Below are positions 1-6,244 of a DNA stretch of 8,497 bases, in pieces. Below the pieces are notes generated by a model. That model made no database searches. It saw only the letters and a program-made list of their open reading frames with translations, and was not told the origin of the DNA. The DNA comes from RGIG1995 sp045587445. GTDB lineage: Bacteria; Bacillota; Clostridia; Oscillospirales; CAG-272. The position numbers were made by a program, and so were the translations under genes. Every line of letters starts with the position of its first letter. Within the stretch, counting starts at the first letter, position 1. Location: positions 1-8,497 of the forward strand of contig JAZNCH010000004.1 in NCBI GenBank assembly GCA_045587445.1, written 5' to 3'.

Positions 1-72
1 GAATATAAGAACGCAGAAAACGCAATCAAAGACATTATTGGCGATGCCACAATGACGGTGAAAATGGTATGA
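1..72 (+). CDS. 3' end of an unidentified gene (partial)
   Basis: The reading frame is open from the first base of the window and ends at a TGA at 70-72, giving a 23-residue tail that ends IIGDATMTVKMV. The stop overlaps the ATG of the Mom-like gene as ATGA, the usual layout of translationally coupled phage genes, and this is the main reason to believe the frame is real. I do not recognise the family. The tail has no CxxC motif and does not resemble what I recall of the C-terminus of Com, the zinc-finger regulator that precedes mom in phage Mu. It could be the end of any gene upstream of terminase, such as a methylase or late regulator. Confidence 0.5.
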   Translation, partial: EYKNAENAIKDIIGDATMTVKMV

Positions 73-695
73 GATTGACATTGGCAAATGCCAAAGCGAT
101 AAAATACGCTTGTTTGAAATTCCATTATGCAAAATCCGTTCCGTCTGTTCAATATGGTTTCAATGTTTACAATGACGATGACGAATGGTGCGGAGTGATT
201 TGTTATGGTAGCGGTGCAACCCCAAACATCGGGAAACCATTTGGATTGATGCAAGGTGAAATTCTTGAATTGGTGCGTGTTGCGTTGAACGGCAAACAAA
301 AAACAACATCGGAATGTGTTGCCGCATCTTTGCGTGAATTACACCGAATTGACCCCGTTTTGAAAATGGTGGTTTCTTATGCTGATTTGGATCAAGAACA
401 CGCAGGAACGATATACCAAGCTACAAATTGGATTTATTTAGGAAAAATGAATGAAAATGTAAAATCTGCATACATTGTAAACGGCAAAAAAATGCATTGC
501 AGAGTTCCACATTCATTGGGCGGTAAAAATTCATTAGAATGGGTAAAAAACAATCTGGATGAAAACGCAACAGAATTTATATCCAAAGGCAAACACAAAT
601 ACATTTTTGTTTTTGATAAACGATTACGGAAACAATGGTTGAAACAACATCAACCATATCCTAAAAAGCGAAGTGAGATGAATGGCAAACAATGA
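69..695 (+). CDS. mom: Mom-like DNA adenine modification protein (anti-restriction)
   Basis: This 208-residue protein resembles the phage Mu Mom family, GNAT-fold enzymes that convert DNA adenine to an N6-acetamido (carbamoylmethyl) form and so protect phage DNA from restriction. Visible hallmarks are CYGSGATPNIGKPFG (45-59), ELVRVALNG (67-75), VVSYADLDQEHAGTIYQATN (101-120) and W121, then a basic tail with KHKYIFVFDKRLRK (175-188). As I recall, residues implicated in Mu Mom include a His-Tyr pair and an Asp and Tyr ten residues apart. H19-Y20 and D106/Y116 fit that spacing. The start is the ATG overlapping the upstream TGA, with a modest GGTGA seven bases before it. The gene overlaps the next one by 14 bases. 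Its composition is AT-rich (20 of 60 bases G+C in a sample), unlike the terminase. Family assignment is confident; activity and modified base are inferred. Confidence 0.85.
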   Translation: MRLTLANAKAIKYACLKFHYAKSVPSVQYGFNVYNDDDEWCGVICYGSGATPNIGKPFGLMQGEILELVRVALNGKQKTTSECVAASLRELHRIDPVLKMVVSYADLDQEHAGTIYQATNWIYLGKMNENVKSAYIVNGKKMHCRVPHSLGGKNSLEWVKNNLDENATEFISKGKHKYIFVFDKRLRKQWLKQHQPYPKKRSEMNGKQ

Positions 696-1047
696 AAATT
701 TAAGACCATTTACAAGTGAACAAAGCCACGAAGAAGCCGTGGAGAATGGCAGAAAAGGTGGCATTGCATCGGGCGAATCACGGAGGGCAAAAAAATCCCT
801 CCGTGAAGCAATGCAGATTTTGATGGATGCCGATTTGACGGGCAAGGATGGCAAGACAATGACAGGCACGGAAGCTATGGCGGCAAAGGCTTTTCAAGCG
901 GCACTCAAAGGCGATTGGAAAGCGTGGGAGTTAGTGCGTGACACTGCAGGACAGAAACCCGTGGAGCGTGTTATGGTTGCTGATGTGGAAGCGTCCGTAA
1001 TTGCCGAAGTGGAGGCGATGGTCAATGGATCGGAAACAGGCGGTTGA
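682..1047 (+). CDS. terS: probable terminase small subunit
   Basis: This 121-residue protein lies directly before, and overlaps, the large terminase gene. In tailed phages that position is normally held by the small subunit, which recognises the packaging site and loads the motor. It has a basic N-terminal segment with RKGGIASGESRRAKKS (24-39), a predicted helical centre (41-88), and a conserved-looking ELVRDTAGQKPVERVMVADV (83-102). A phrase of this kind is common in small terminase-like proteins of Firmicute prophages. Its acidic C-terminus (103-121) could contact the large subunit. The ATG follows AAGTGAG (671-677) and overlaps the Mom-like gene by 14 bases. No classical helix-turn-helix is obvious by eye, so the call rests on context plus the motif. 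Confidence 0.7.
   Translation: MANNENLRPFTSEQSHEEAVENGRKGGIASGESRRAKKSLREAMQILMDADLTGKDGKTMTGTEAMAAKAFQAALKGDWKAWELVRDTAGQKPVERVMVADVEASVIAEVEAMVNGSETGG
1011..1015 (+). promoter_or_regulatory. ribosome binding site of large terminase
   Basis: GGAGG lies nine bases before the ATG at 1025, inside the end of the small terminase gene. It decides between that ATG and an in-frame TTG at 1001, which has no comparable site upstream. Confidence 0.75.
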
Positions 1048-2296
1048 TTTCTTGCTTGCATATCCATATCGTTTTGGTCACTCTGTGGGCTTTACAAGGC
1101 TCACAGACCTTCACAACGATTGGATTAAGGAAATGATAAGGGGCAAGGAAGATAAGACCTTACAGGCTCACCGTGGCTCTTACAAGACCACTTGCGTGTC
1201 CATCGCCCTGTCGTTGATTGTGGTGTTGCTTCCAAACTGCAAAACTTTGTTTATGCGAAAGACAGACAATGACATAAAGGAAGTCATTTCACAGGTAAAG
1301 AAGATTTTGCAGAGCCAACAGATGCGGTACTTTGTGCAGTGCATTTATGGCTGTGATTTGAAACTGACCACGGCAACGGCAAACGAAATCAGCACGAACT
1401 TATCCACCGATATTCGAGGCACGGCACAGCTTGTCGGCTTGGGTATGGGTGGATCGCTGACAGGTAAACACTTTGACCGTATTTTTACGGATGATATTGT
1501 CAATGTGCAAGACCGCATTTCAAAGGCAGAGCGAGACCGCACAAAGCTGATTTACCAAGAGTTGCGGAACATCATCAACCGAGGCGGACGGATATTCAAC
1601 ACCGGCACACCGTGGCATAAAGACGATGCTTTTTCGCTTATGCCAAATCCAGAAGTTTATGACTGCTATTCCACCGGCTTGATGTCCGATGCAGAGATAG
1701 CGGAAATCCGTGAGAAAATGACTGCTTCACTCTTTGCGGCAAACTATGAGATGCGGCACATTGCGGCGGAGGATGTTATCTTTGACAATCCGCAAACAGG
1801 AGCAGACCCGGCGTTGGTCGAACAGGGCGAATGCCACATTGATGCGGCATACGATGGCGAGGACTGGACGGCATTTACCATTTGTCGAAAAAAGGATGGC
1901 AAATACTATGTTTACGGCAGATGTTGGAGAAAGCACATTGATGATGTTGAAGCGGAGATAATTAAACTCCGTCAAGCCTTTAATGCTGGACGAATACATT
2001 GCGAAAACAATGCGGATAAAGGCTATCTCGGTAAAGACCTACGCAAAAAGGGCGAAAGGGTCAATATTTACCATGAAAGCATGAACAAGTTTCTCAAGAT
2101 AACAAGCTATCTCAAGTCTGAATGGCGAAATGTGGTTTTTGTTAAAGGAACGGACAAAGAATACATTGACCAAATCTGCGACTATAACGAAAACGCAGAA
2201 CACGATGACTGCCCGGATAGTTTGGCATCGCTGATCCGCAAACTGTGGAACAGAAACGACACGGCAACAAGCAATTACACACCGATTTTTATGTAG
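1025..2296 (+). CDS. terL: terminase large subunit (ATPase/nuclease)
   Basis: This is the DNA-packaging motor: an N-terminal ATPase that translocates DNA through the portal and a C-terminal RNase H-fold nuclease that cuts concatemers. From the ATG at 1025 it is 423 residues, a normal length. Visible motifs are a Walker A-like HRGSYKTT (49-56), a Walker B strand ending DRIFTDD (151-157), and the coupling motif NTGTPWH (192-198). Three nuclease acidic clusters follow: HIDAAYDGEDWTAF (271-284; D273), HCENNADKGYLG (325-336; E327) and HDDCPDSLASL (393-403; D394, D395 and D398 are metal-ligand candidates). The start with GGAGG at 1011-1015 is preferred over TTG at 1001. The gene overlaps the small subunit by 23 bases, and its TAG stop is embedded in the TAGGAGG site of the next gene. 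It appears intact. Confidence 0.95.
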   Translation: MDRKQAVDFLLAYPYRFGHSVGFTRLTDLHNDWIKEMIRGKEDKTLQAHRGSYKTTCVSIALSLIVVLLPNCKTLFMRKTDNDIKEVISQVKKILQSQQMRYFVQCIYGCDLKLTTATANEISTNLSTDIRGTAQLVGLGMGGSLTGKHFDRIFTDDIVNVQDRISKAERDRTKLIYQELRNIINRGGRIFNTGTPWHKDDAFSLMPNPEVYDCYSTGLMSDAEIAEIREKMTASLFAANYEMRHIAAEDVIFDNPQTGADPALVEQGECHIDAAYDGEDWTAFTICRKKDGKYYVYGRCWRKHIDDVEAEIIKLRQAFNAGRIHCENNADKGYLGKDLRKKGERVNIYHESMNKFLKITSYLKSEWRNVVFVKGTDKEYIDQICDYNENAEHDDCPDSLASLIRKLWNRNDTATSNYTPIFM

Positions 2297-2306
2297 GAGG
2301 CAAACT

Positions 2307-2633
2307 ATGGATGTAAGAAACGCAATTCCAAACACAATGAGTTGCTTCACAAGGGATGGAAGTGCCGATTGCCAAAAATGCCAGCATATCGTAGTGTTTG
2401 GTAAAATAAAATATTGCGGATATTGTCCTCCACGGTGCGCCTTGCATCAAATTATAAAAGAATCGTATGACCCTGAAAACATGAAACGAAGGTGTATATT
2501 GTGTGAACATTACACATTGAGCCTTAAATCCAACAAATGTTGCGAATGTTTATCTACAGTGCATTTGGATAATTTCAAATTGGCAAAAGATATAGAAAAT
2601 GCCGATTGGTATAAAAATATGCCTGAAAAATAA
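2307..2633 (+). CDS. cysteine-rich probable zinc-binding protein, unknown function
   Basis: This 108-residue protein has eleven cysteines. Four are CxxC pairs (22/25, 37/40, 63/66, 78/81) and three are singles (13, 44, 79). Such pairing in a small cytoplasmic protein suggests two zinc ribbons or knuckles, one in each half. No signal peptide or membrane segment is seen. It starts at ATG 2307, six bases after a perfect TAGGAGG (2294-2300) that overlaps the terminase stop, so good translation is expected. It sits between terminase and portal, genes that are often adjacent, and is AT-rich (22 of 60 bases G+C in a sample), which points to an accessory insert. I do not recognise the family. Nucleic-acid binding or a small regulator is plausible but unsupported beyond the cysteines. 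Confidence 0.8.
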   Translation: MDVRNAIPNTMSCFTRDGSADCQKCQHIVVFGKIKYCGYCPPRCALHQIIKESYDPENMKRRCILCEHYTLSLKSNKCCECLSTVHLDNFKLAKDIENADWYKNMPEK

Positions 2634-2638
2634 TTGAT

Positions 2639-2643
2639 GGGAG
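2639..2643 (+). promoter_or_regulatory. poorly spaced ribosome binding site at the portal start
   Basis: GGGAG ends only one base before the GTG at 2645, much closer than the usual five to nine bases. No other in-frame ATG, GTG or TTG exists between the upstream in-frame stop at 2624-2626 and this GTG. Translation may depend on coupling to the Cys-rich gene, whose stop lies 11 bases upstream. Confidence 0.4.
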
Positions 2644-2644
2644 C

Positions 2645-4069
2645 GTGATTGACATTCTCACATATAACGACCTTTTGGAAATTGGCGAAAACGAACGGGA
2701 CAGAATGGAGTTTGTGCTATCGGCAATTCGTGAGCATAAGGCAAGCAAGGATTATGCGATTGCTGCCGATGCGGAATTGTACTACAAGCACCAGAACCCC
2801 ACGATTATGCGATTTCAACGGTGGATTTATAACCAATTCGGGCAAAAAGTCCCAGACATTTGGAGCGCAAACAATAAGATTGCATCGAACTGGTACAACT
2901 ATTTCACCACGCAGGCGGTTTCTTATCTGCTGGGTAATGGTGTGACTTTCAAAACCGAATCGAACAAGAAGAAGCTGGGCAAGGACTTTGACAAGCGTGT
3001 GCAGGATTGCGCTACGGCTGCAAAGAACGGCGGCGTTGCGTTTGGCTACTGGAATAATGACCATTTAGAGGTTTTTCACCTAAACGACAGCCCCCAGCAC
3101 CCTGGTTTTGTTCCTCTGTGGGATGCCGAAGATGCAAGCCTAAAGGCTGGTATCAGATATTGGCAGATTGACGACAACAAGCCGGTGCGTGCTACTCTGT
3201 ATGAACTTGATGGATATACCGACTATATCAAGAGAAAAGACAAGGATATGGAGGTATTGACCGAAAAGAAAACATACAGATATGATGCGATCACGCTGAA
3301 GGAAAGCGGTGAAGTGATTGGCGAAACAAACTTCCGAAATTATGATCGTTTCCCGATTGTTCCGCTGTGGAATGTAAACCATCAATCCGACCTTGTAGGC
3401 AATCAAGGCACGATTGACGCTTATGACTTGATGGTTTCCGGCTTGATTAACAATGTTTCTGACGGCGAGTTCATTTATTGGATTTTGAAGAACTGCGGTG
3501 GCATGGATGCGATGGACGATGTAAGGTTTATCGAGCAGTTAAAGTTGACCCACACCGCACACGCTGACGGTGATGATGGTGCATCTGTTGAGGCTCACAA
3601 TGTTTCCGTTGAGTTTAAAGCAACCGCAGAAGCCCTTGACAGGCTCACAGAGCAGCTGTACACCGATTTTATGGCACTCAAGGTGCGTGACCTTTCCGCA
3701 GGAAATAAAACCGCTACGGAGATTACAGCGGCTTACGAGCCTATCAATCAGAAAACAGACCAGTTTGAATATTGCGTGACAGAGTTTATCAACGGCATTT
3801 TGGAACTGGCTGGCATTGAGGACGAGCCGACTTATACACGGTCACAGATGAGCAACCAAAGCGAACTGCTGGAAATGGTGTTGCAGTGTGCTGAATATTT
3901 GGACGATGAATATGTCACAACCAAAATCCTCACGCTACTCGGTGACAGCGATAAGGTTCAAATGGTGCTAAAACGCAAGGATGCGGAAGCGGCTGACCGA
4001 TACAAACAGCAGGAAGCGGAACTGGAAGAATTGCGAAATCAGCAGAACAATGAACCCGTGGAGGAATAA
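2645..4069 (+). CDS. portal protein (SPP1 gp6-like)
   Basis: This 474-residue protein matches the SPP1 gp6 class of portals, dodecameric rings at one capsid vertex through which DNA enters and leaves. The early segment with ELYYKHQNPTIMRFQRW (44-60) and NNKIASNWYNYFTTQAVSYL (76-95) is typical of the family's N-terminal region. FPIVPLWN (236-243) followed by GNQGTIDAYDLMVSGLINNV (252-271) is the characteristic central region. The helix with EALDRLTEQLYTDF (329-342) and KTATEI (355-360) precedes the crown. The C-terminus (about 443-468) is highly charged and probably coiled coil. The start is GTG, the only usable start codon before an upstream stop, and its ribosome site is badly spaced. Length and motifs look complete. 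It is followed six bases later by the minor head gene. Confidence 0.92.
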   Translation: MIDILTYNDLLEIGENERDRMEFVLSAIREHKASKDYAIAADAELYYKHQNPTIMRFQRWIYNQFGQKVPDIWSANNKIASNWYNYFTTQAVSYLLGNGVTFKTESNKKKLGKDFDKRVQDCATAAKNGGVAFGYWNNDHLEVFHLNDSPQHPGFVPLWDAEDASLKAGIRYWQIDDNKPVRATLYELDGYTDYIKRKDKDMEVLTEKKTYRYDAITLKESGEVIGETNFRNYDRFPIVPLWNVNHQSDLVGNQGTIDAYDLMVSGLINNVSDGEFIYWILKNCGGMDAMDDVRFIEQLKLTHTAHADGDDGASVEAHNVSVEFKATAEALDRLTEQLYTDFMALKVRDLSAGNKTATEITAAYEPINQKTDQFEYCVTEFINGILELAGIEDEPTYTRSQMSNQSELLEMVLQCAEYLDDEYVTTKILTLLGDSDKVQMVLKRKDAEAADRYKQQEAELEELRNQQNNEPVEE

Positions 4070-4075
4070 CAGATA

Positions 4076-5686
4076 ATGGCGGACAAAGCACATATTCTTA
4101 CGGACGAAAAACTGGAAGAAATGGAAAAGCGGCTGTATGCCATTTATTCCAGAGCGGAAAAGGGAATAGGCGAAAGGTGGAAAGAGTACCTTGTGGAAGC
4201 ACAAGCGGAAATTGACGAACTACAAAAAGCCTATGACCTTGCCAAAAAAGGCGGCGATCAAAAGGAAATCCGCAAGTCTGGACGAAAGCTATCAAAGGCT
4301 AAGCGTGACCGCACATTGATGAATAACCGATTTAAGGATTTGACAGAACGCACGGCGGCTGAATTGGCAAATGTGAACAAAACCGCATTGGCATATATCA
4401 ACCGGCAGTTGCCGGAAGTCTATTCCATAAATTACAATGTGCTTGCACCGAGAGTTGATGGTGTCGGTGGATACTCTTTTGCGTTGGTCGATGCCGACAC
4501 CGTGAAAAACCTTGCAACCACCGACAAAAGCCTTTTGCCGTACAAAGAACTTGACAAAAAGAAAGATATTCGATGGAATGTCAAGAAGATGAATGCAGAG
4601 GTCTTACAAGGAATTTTGCAGGGCGAGCCGATGGACAGAATTGCAAGACGTTTGTCAAAAGTTGTCGGAATGAATGAAACGGCAGCAATTCGCAATGCAC
4701 GAACAATGGTCACGGGCGCAGAAAACAAGGGTAGACAGGACAGTTATGCACGGGCAGAAGCTGACGGAATCATTCTGCAAAAGGAATGGCTTGCCACGAA
4801 TGACGGCAGAGTGCGACACTCACACGCAATGCTTGACGGTGCTATTGTTGACCAAGATAAAAAGTTTGACAATGGCTTGATGTACCCAGGAGACCCAAGC
4901 GGCAGACCCGAAGAGGTTTATAATTGCCGCTGTACTCTTGTAGCAAAAGTCAACGGTTTCAAAAAGGTGCAAGTGCAAAAGGCTATGGCTGAAAAGCAGG
5001 TGGAAGAACCGAAACTGCAAAAGCCTATCGAATATCAAAACCCCACATCGGAAGACTATTCCAACCTTGGAAAAGCATCACGCAAGAATGTTTCCAAAGA
5101 AGACCAAGAGCAGATTTTCAAGCACGATGGTGGCGGTTATGTTGCAACACATAACTATTCAACAATAAATTCCAATTTGAGAAAAGACGGATATGCAGGA
5201 AATCCGCTTACCGATGATGATAAAAAGACCATTTCCGCACTTGATAGGGCAATATCCAAAACACAGACCGATAAGGATTATGTGTTTACAAGATATGTCA
5301 ATGCCGACTATCTAACAAGCCAATTTGGTGTATATCAAACTGGATTCCACGGTGAACAAGAAACCATAAGCAATATGATTCTTGAGTTTAGAAACACCAA
5401 AAAGCAAGTACCACGCATTACCCAAGAATTGCAGAAACTTATCGGAACCGATGACATTGATCCTGCGTTCCTTTCCACATCTATGCTGCCCGACAAAAAC
5501 ATTATGAAATCCAAATCCGTGCTTATCAAAATCAAAGCACCAAAGGGAACAGATGTTTATGTGCCGAAAAACAGAAAAGAATCCGAGTGTATTTTTGGCA
5601 GAGGGGTAAAGAGAACGATTGAATCTGTTGAGTTTGATGAACAGCAAAACAAGTGGATTATAACGGAGGTTATCAGCATTGGATAA
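4076..5686 (+). CDS. MuF-type minor head protein fused to an ADP-ribosyltransferase domain
   Basis: This 536-residue protein is much longer than SPP1 gp7-like minor head proteins (about 300 residues), because a second domain is attached. Residues 1-295 have a charged helical N-terminus and the MuF signature: EWLATNDGRVRHSHAMLDG (237-255), YPGDPSGRPEEVYN (270-283) and the C284-R-C286 motif. After a charged linker (about 296-340) comes a domain with the R-S-E pattern of arginine-type ADP-ribosyltransferase exotoxins. LTDDDKKTISALDRAIS (378-394) leads to R406 in YVFTRYV, then S467-T-S469 in AFLSTSM, and E502-S-E504 in KESECIFGRG. All key residues are present, so catalysis looks possible. ExE usually goes with arginine modification; the target is unknown. 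Phage MuF proteins with C-terminal toxin domains are a known class of polymorphic toxin. A T4 Alt-like injected enzyme is an alternative role. The ATG follows GGAGG (4060-4064). Confidence 0.88.
   Translation: MADKAHILTDEKLEEMEKRLYAIYSRAEKGIGERWKEYLVEAQAEIDELQKAYDLAKKGGDQKEIRKSGRKLSKAKRDRTLMNNRFKDLTERTAAELANVNKTALAYINRQLPEVYSINYNVLAPRVDGVGGYSFALVDADTVKNLATTDKSLLPYKELDKKKDIRWNVKKMNAEVLQGILQGEPMDRIARRLSKVVGMNETAAIRNARTMVTGAENKGRQDSYARAEADGIILQKEWLATNDGRVRHSHAMLDGAIVDQDKKFDNGLMYPGDPSGRPEEVYNCRCTLVAKVNGFKKVQVQKAMAEKQVEEPKLQKPIEYQNPTSEDYSNLGKASRKNVSKEDQEQIFKHDGGGYVATHNYSTINSNLRKDGYAGNPLTDDDKKTISALDRAISKTQTDKDYVFTRYVNADYLTSQFGVYQTGFHGEQETISNMILEFRNTKKQVPRITQELQKLIGTDDIDPAFLSTSMLPDKNIMKSKSVLIKIKAPKGTDVYVPKNRKESECIFGRGVKRTIESVEFDEQQNKWIITEVISIG
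5665..5669 (+). promoter_or_regulatory. ribosome binding site for a TTG-initiated small gene
   Basis: GGAGG lies nine bases before TTG 5679 and inside the end of the MuF-ADP-ribosyltransferase gene. It supports TTG as the start of the downstream 70-codon gene, which has no ATG until codon 36. Confidence 0.6.
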
Positions 5687-5891
5687 AAAGCAATTTGATA
5701 AACTGTATTCATTAAATCCCGTTGCTTTGTTTGAAGAACTGCAAAACATCAAAGACAAAAACGCATTTACTGACGAACAGTTTTCGATGATAAGCAAAAA
5801 AGTGTCTTCCGAATCACAAAAAAAGTATCTTATGGCAAAAAAAGGATTTTCGGAAGATGATTATGAGAAACTAAAGGCTTGTGGTGTTTGA
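5679..5891 (+). CDS. small protein of unknown function, candidate immunity partner of the ADP-ribosyltransferase
   Basis: The frame encodes 70 residues from a TTG start and overlaps the end of the MuF-ADP-ribosyltransferase gene by eight bases. The GGAGG at 5665-5669 supports the TTG. The protein is very lysine- and glutamate-rich and probably all helical, with ALFEELQNIKDKNAFTDEQF (16-35) and a C-terminal GFSEDDYEKLKACGV (56-70). It has no signal peptide, membrane segment or recognised motif. I do not recognise the family. Polymorphic toxin genes are usually followed at once by a small immunity gene, and tight coupling to the toxin end fits that pattern, so an immunity role is an inference from position only. 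A chaperone or plain phage structural accessory remains possible. Confidence 0.7.
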   Translation: MDKKQFDKLYSLNPVALFEELQNIKDKNAFTDEQFSMISKKVSSESQKKYLMAKKGFSEDDYEKLKACGV

Positions 5892-5893
5892 CA

Positions 5894-6214
5894 ATGAGTT
5901 ACACATACAAAGACAACACGGATGAGGTTTTGTCCGCTTTGGAAAAGGCGAAAAAGCGTGGTTTGGAGGCTATCGGTTTGGTAGCGGAAGGACACGCAAA
6001 GAATATTACACCCGTTGATACTGGCAGATTGCGTAACTCTATCAGCCACACAGCGGACGATGAAGCGGCATACATCGGCACAAATGTGGAGTATGCTCCC
6101 TATGTCGAGTTAGGCGCAAGGGGCAGAGATGGAAAACATATGCTCCAACGAGCCGCCACAGAACACACAGACGAATACAAGCGGCTGATGAAAGATAGCA
6201 TGAAAAACGCCTAA
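5894..6214 (+). CDS. HK97 gp10-like head-tail/tail completion protein
   Basis: This 106-residue protein carries the gp10-family signature PVDTGRLRNSI (40-50), the strand-rich YIGTNVEYAPYVELGA (60-75), and a late segment LQRAATEHTDEYKRLM (84-99). Members of this family join the head to the tail or complete the tail tube end. The chosen ATG at 5894 gives the usual family start, lying two bases after the stop of the preceding small gene. An upstream in-frame TTG (5879) would add five residues. No convincing Shine-Dalgarno sequence lies within ten bases of the ATG, so translation probably relies on ribosomes finishing the upstream gene. In many phages gp10-like genes come after the capsid and connector genes; here it lies before the scaffold. 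Confidence 0.85.
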   Translation: MSYTYKDNTDEVLSALEKAKKRGLEAIGLVAEGHAKNITPVDTGRLRNSISHTADDEAAYIGTNVEYAPYVELGARGRDGKHMLQRAATEHTDEYKRLMKDSMKNA

Positions 6215-6219
6215 ACCGA

Positions 6220-6231
6220 GGGGCATTGACA
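6220..6231 (+). repeat. 12-bp direct repeat, copy 1
   Basis: GGGGCATTGACA lies six bases after the gp10-like stop and just before the TAGGAGG site of the HExxH gene. It is identical to 6605-6616 on the other side of that gene, with copies 385 bases apart. This copy contains TTGACA but has no good -10 box at 16-18 bases. Confidence 0.75.
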
Positions 6232-6244
6232 TTTAGGAGGTAAA

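Noticed and set aside
1001..1024. TTG at 1001 as an eight-codon extension of the large terminase
   Set aside because: No ribosome site precedes it; ATG 1025 has GGAGG at ideal spacing.
2307..2633. Cys-rich protein as a Com-like regulator of the Mom-like gene
   Set aside because: It is larger, has four CxxC pairs rather than Com's two, and lies downstream of terminase rather than beside mom; no sequence resemblance beyond cysteines.
2649..2668. Promoter at TTGACA 2649 with TATAAC
   Set aside because: The spacer is only eight bases and the boxes lie inside the first portal codons.
5312..5797. 161-codon minus-strand frame opposite the ADP-ribosyltransferase domain
   Set aside because: It crosses the plus-strand gene boundary, has no recognisable motif, and the plus-strand protein keeps catalytic residues.
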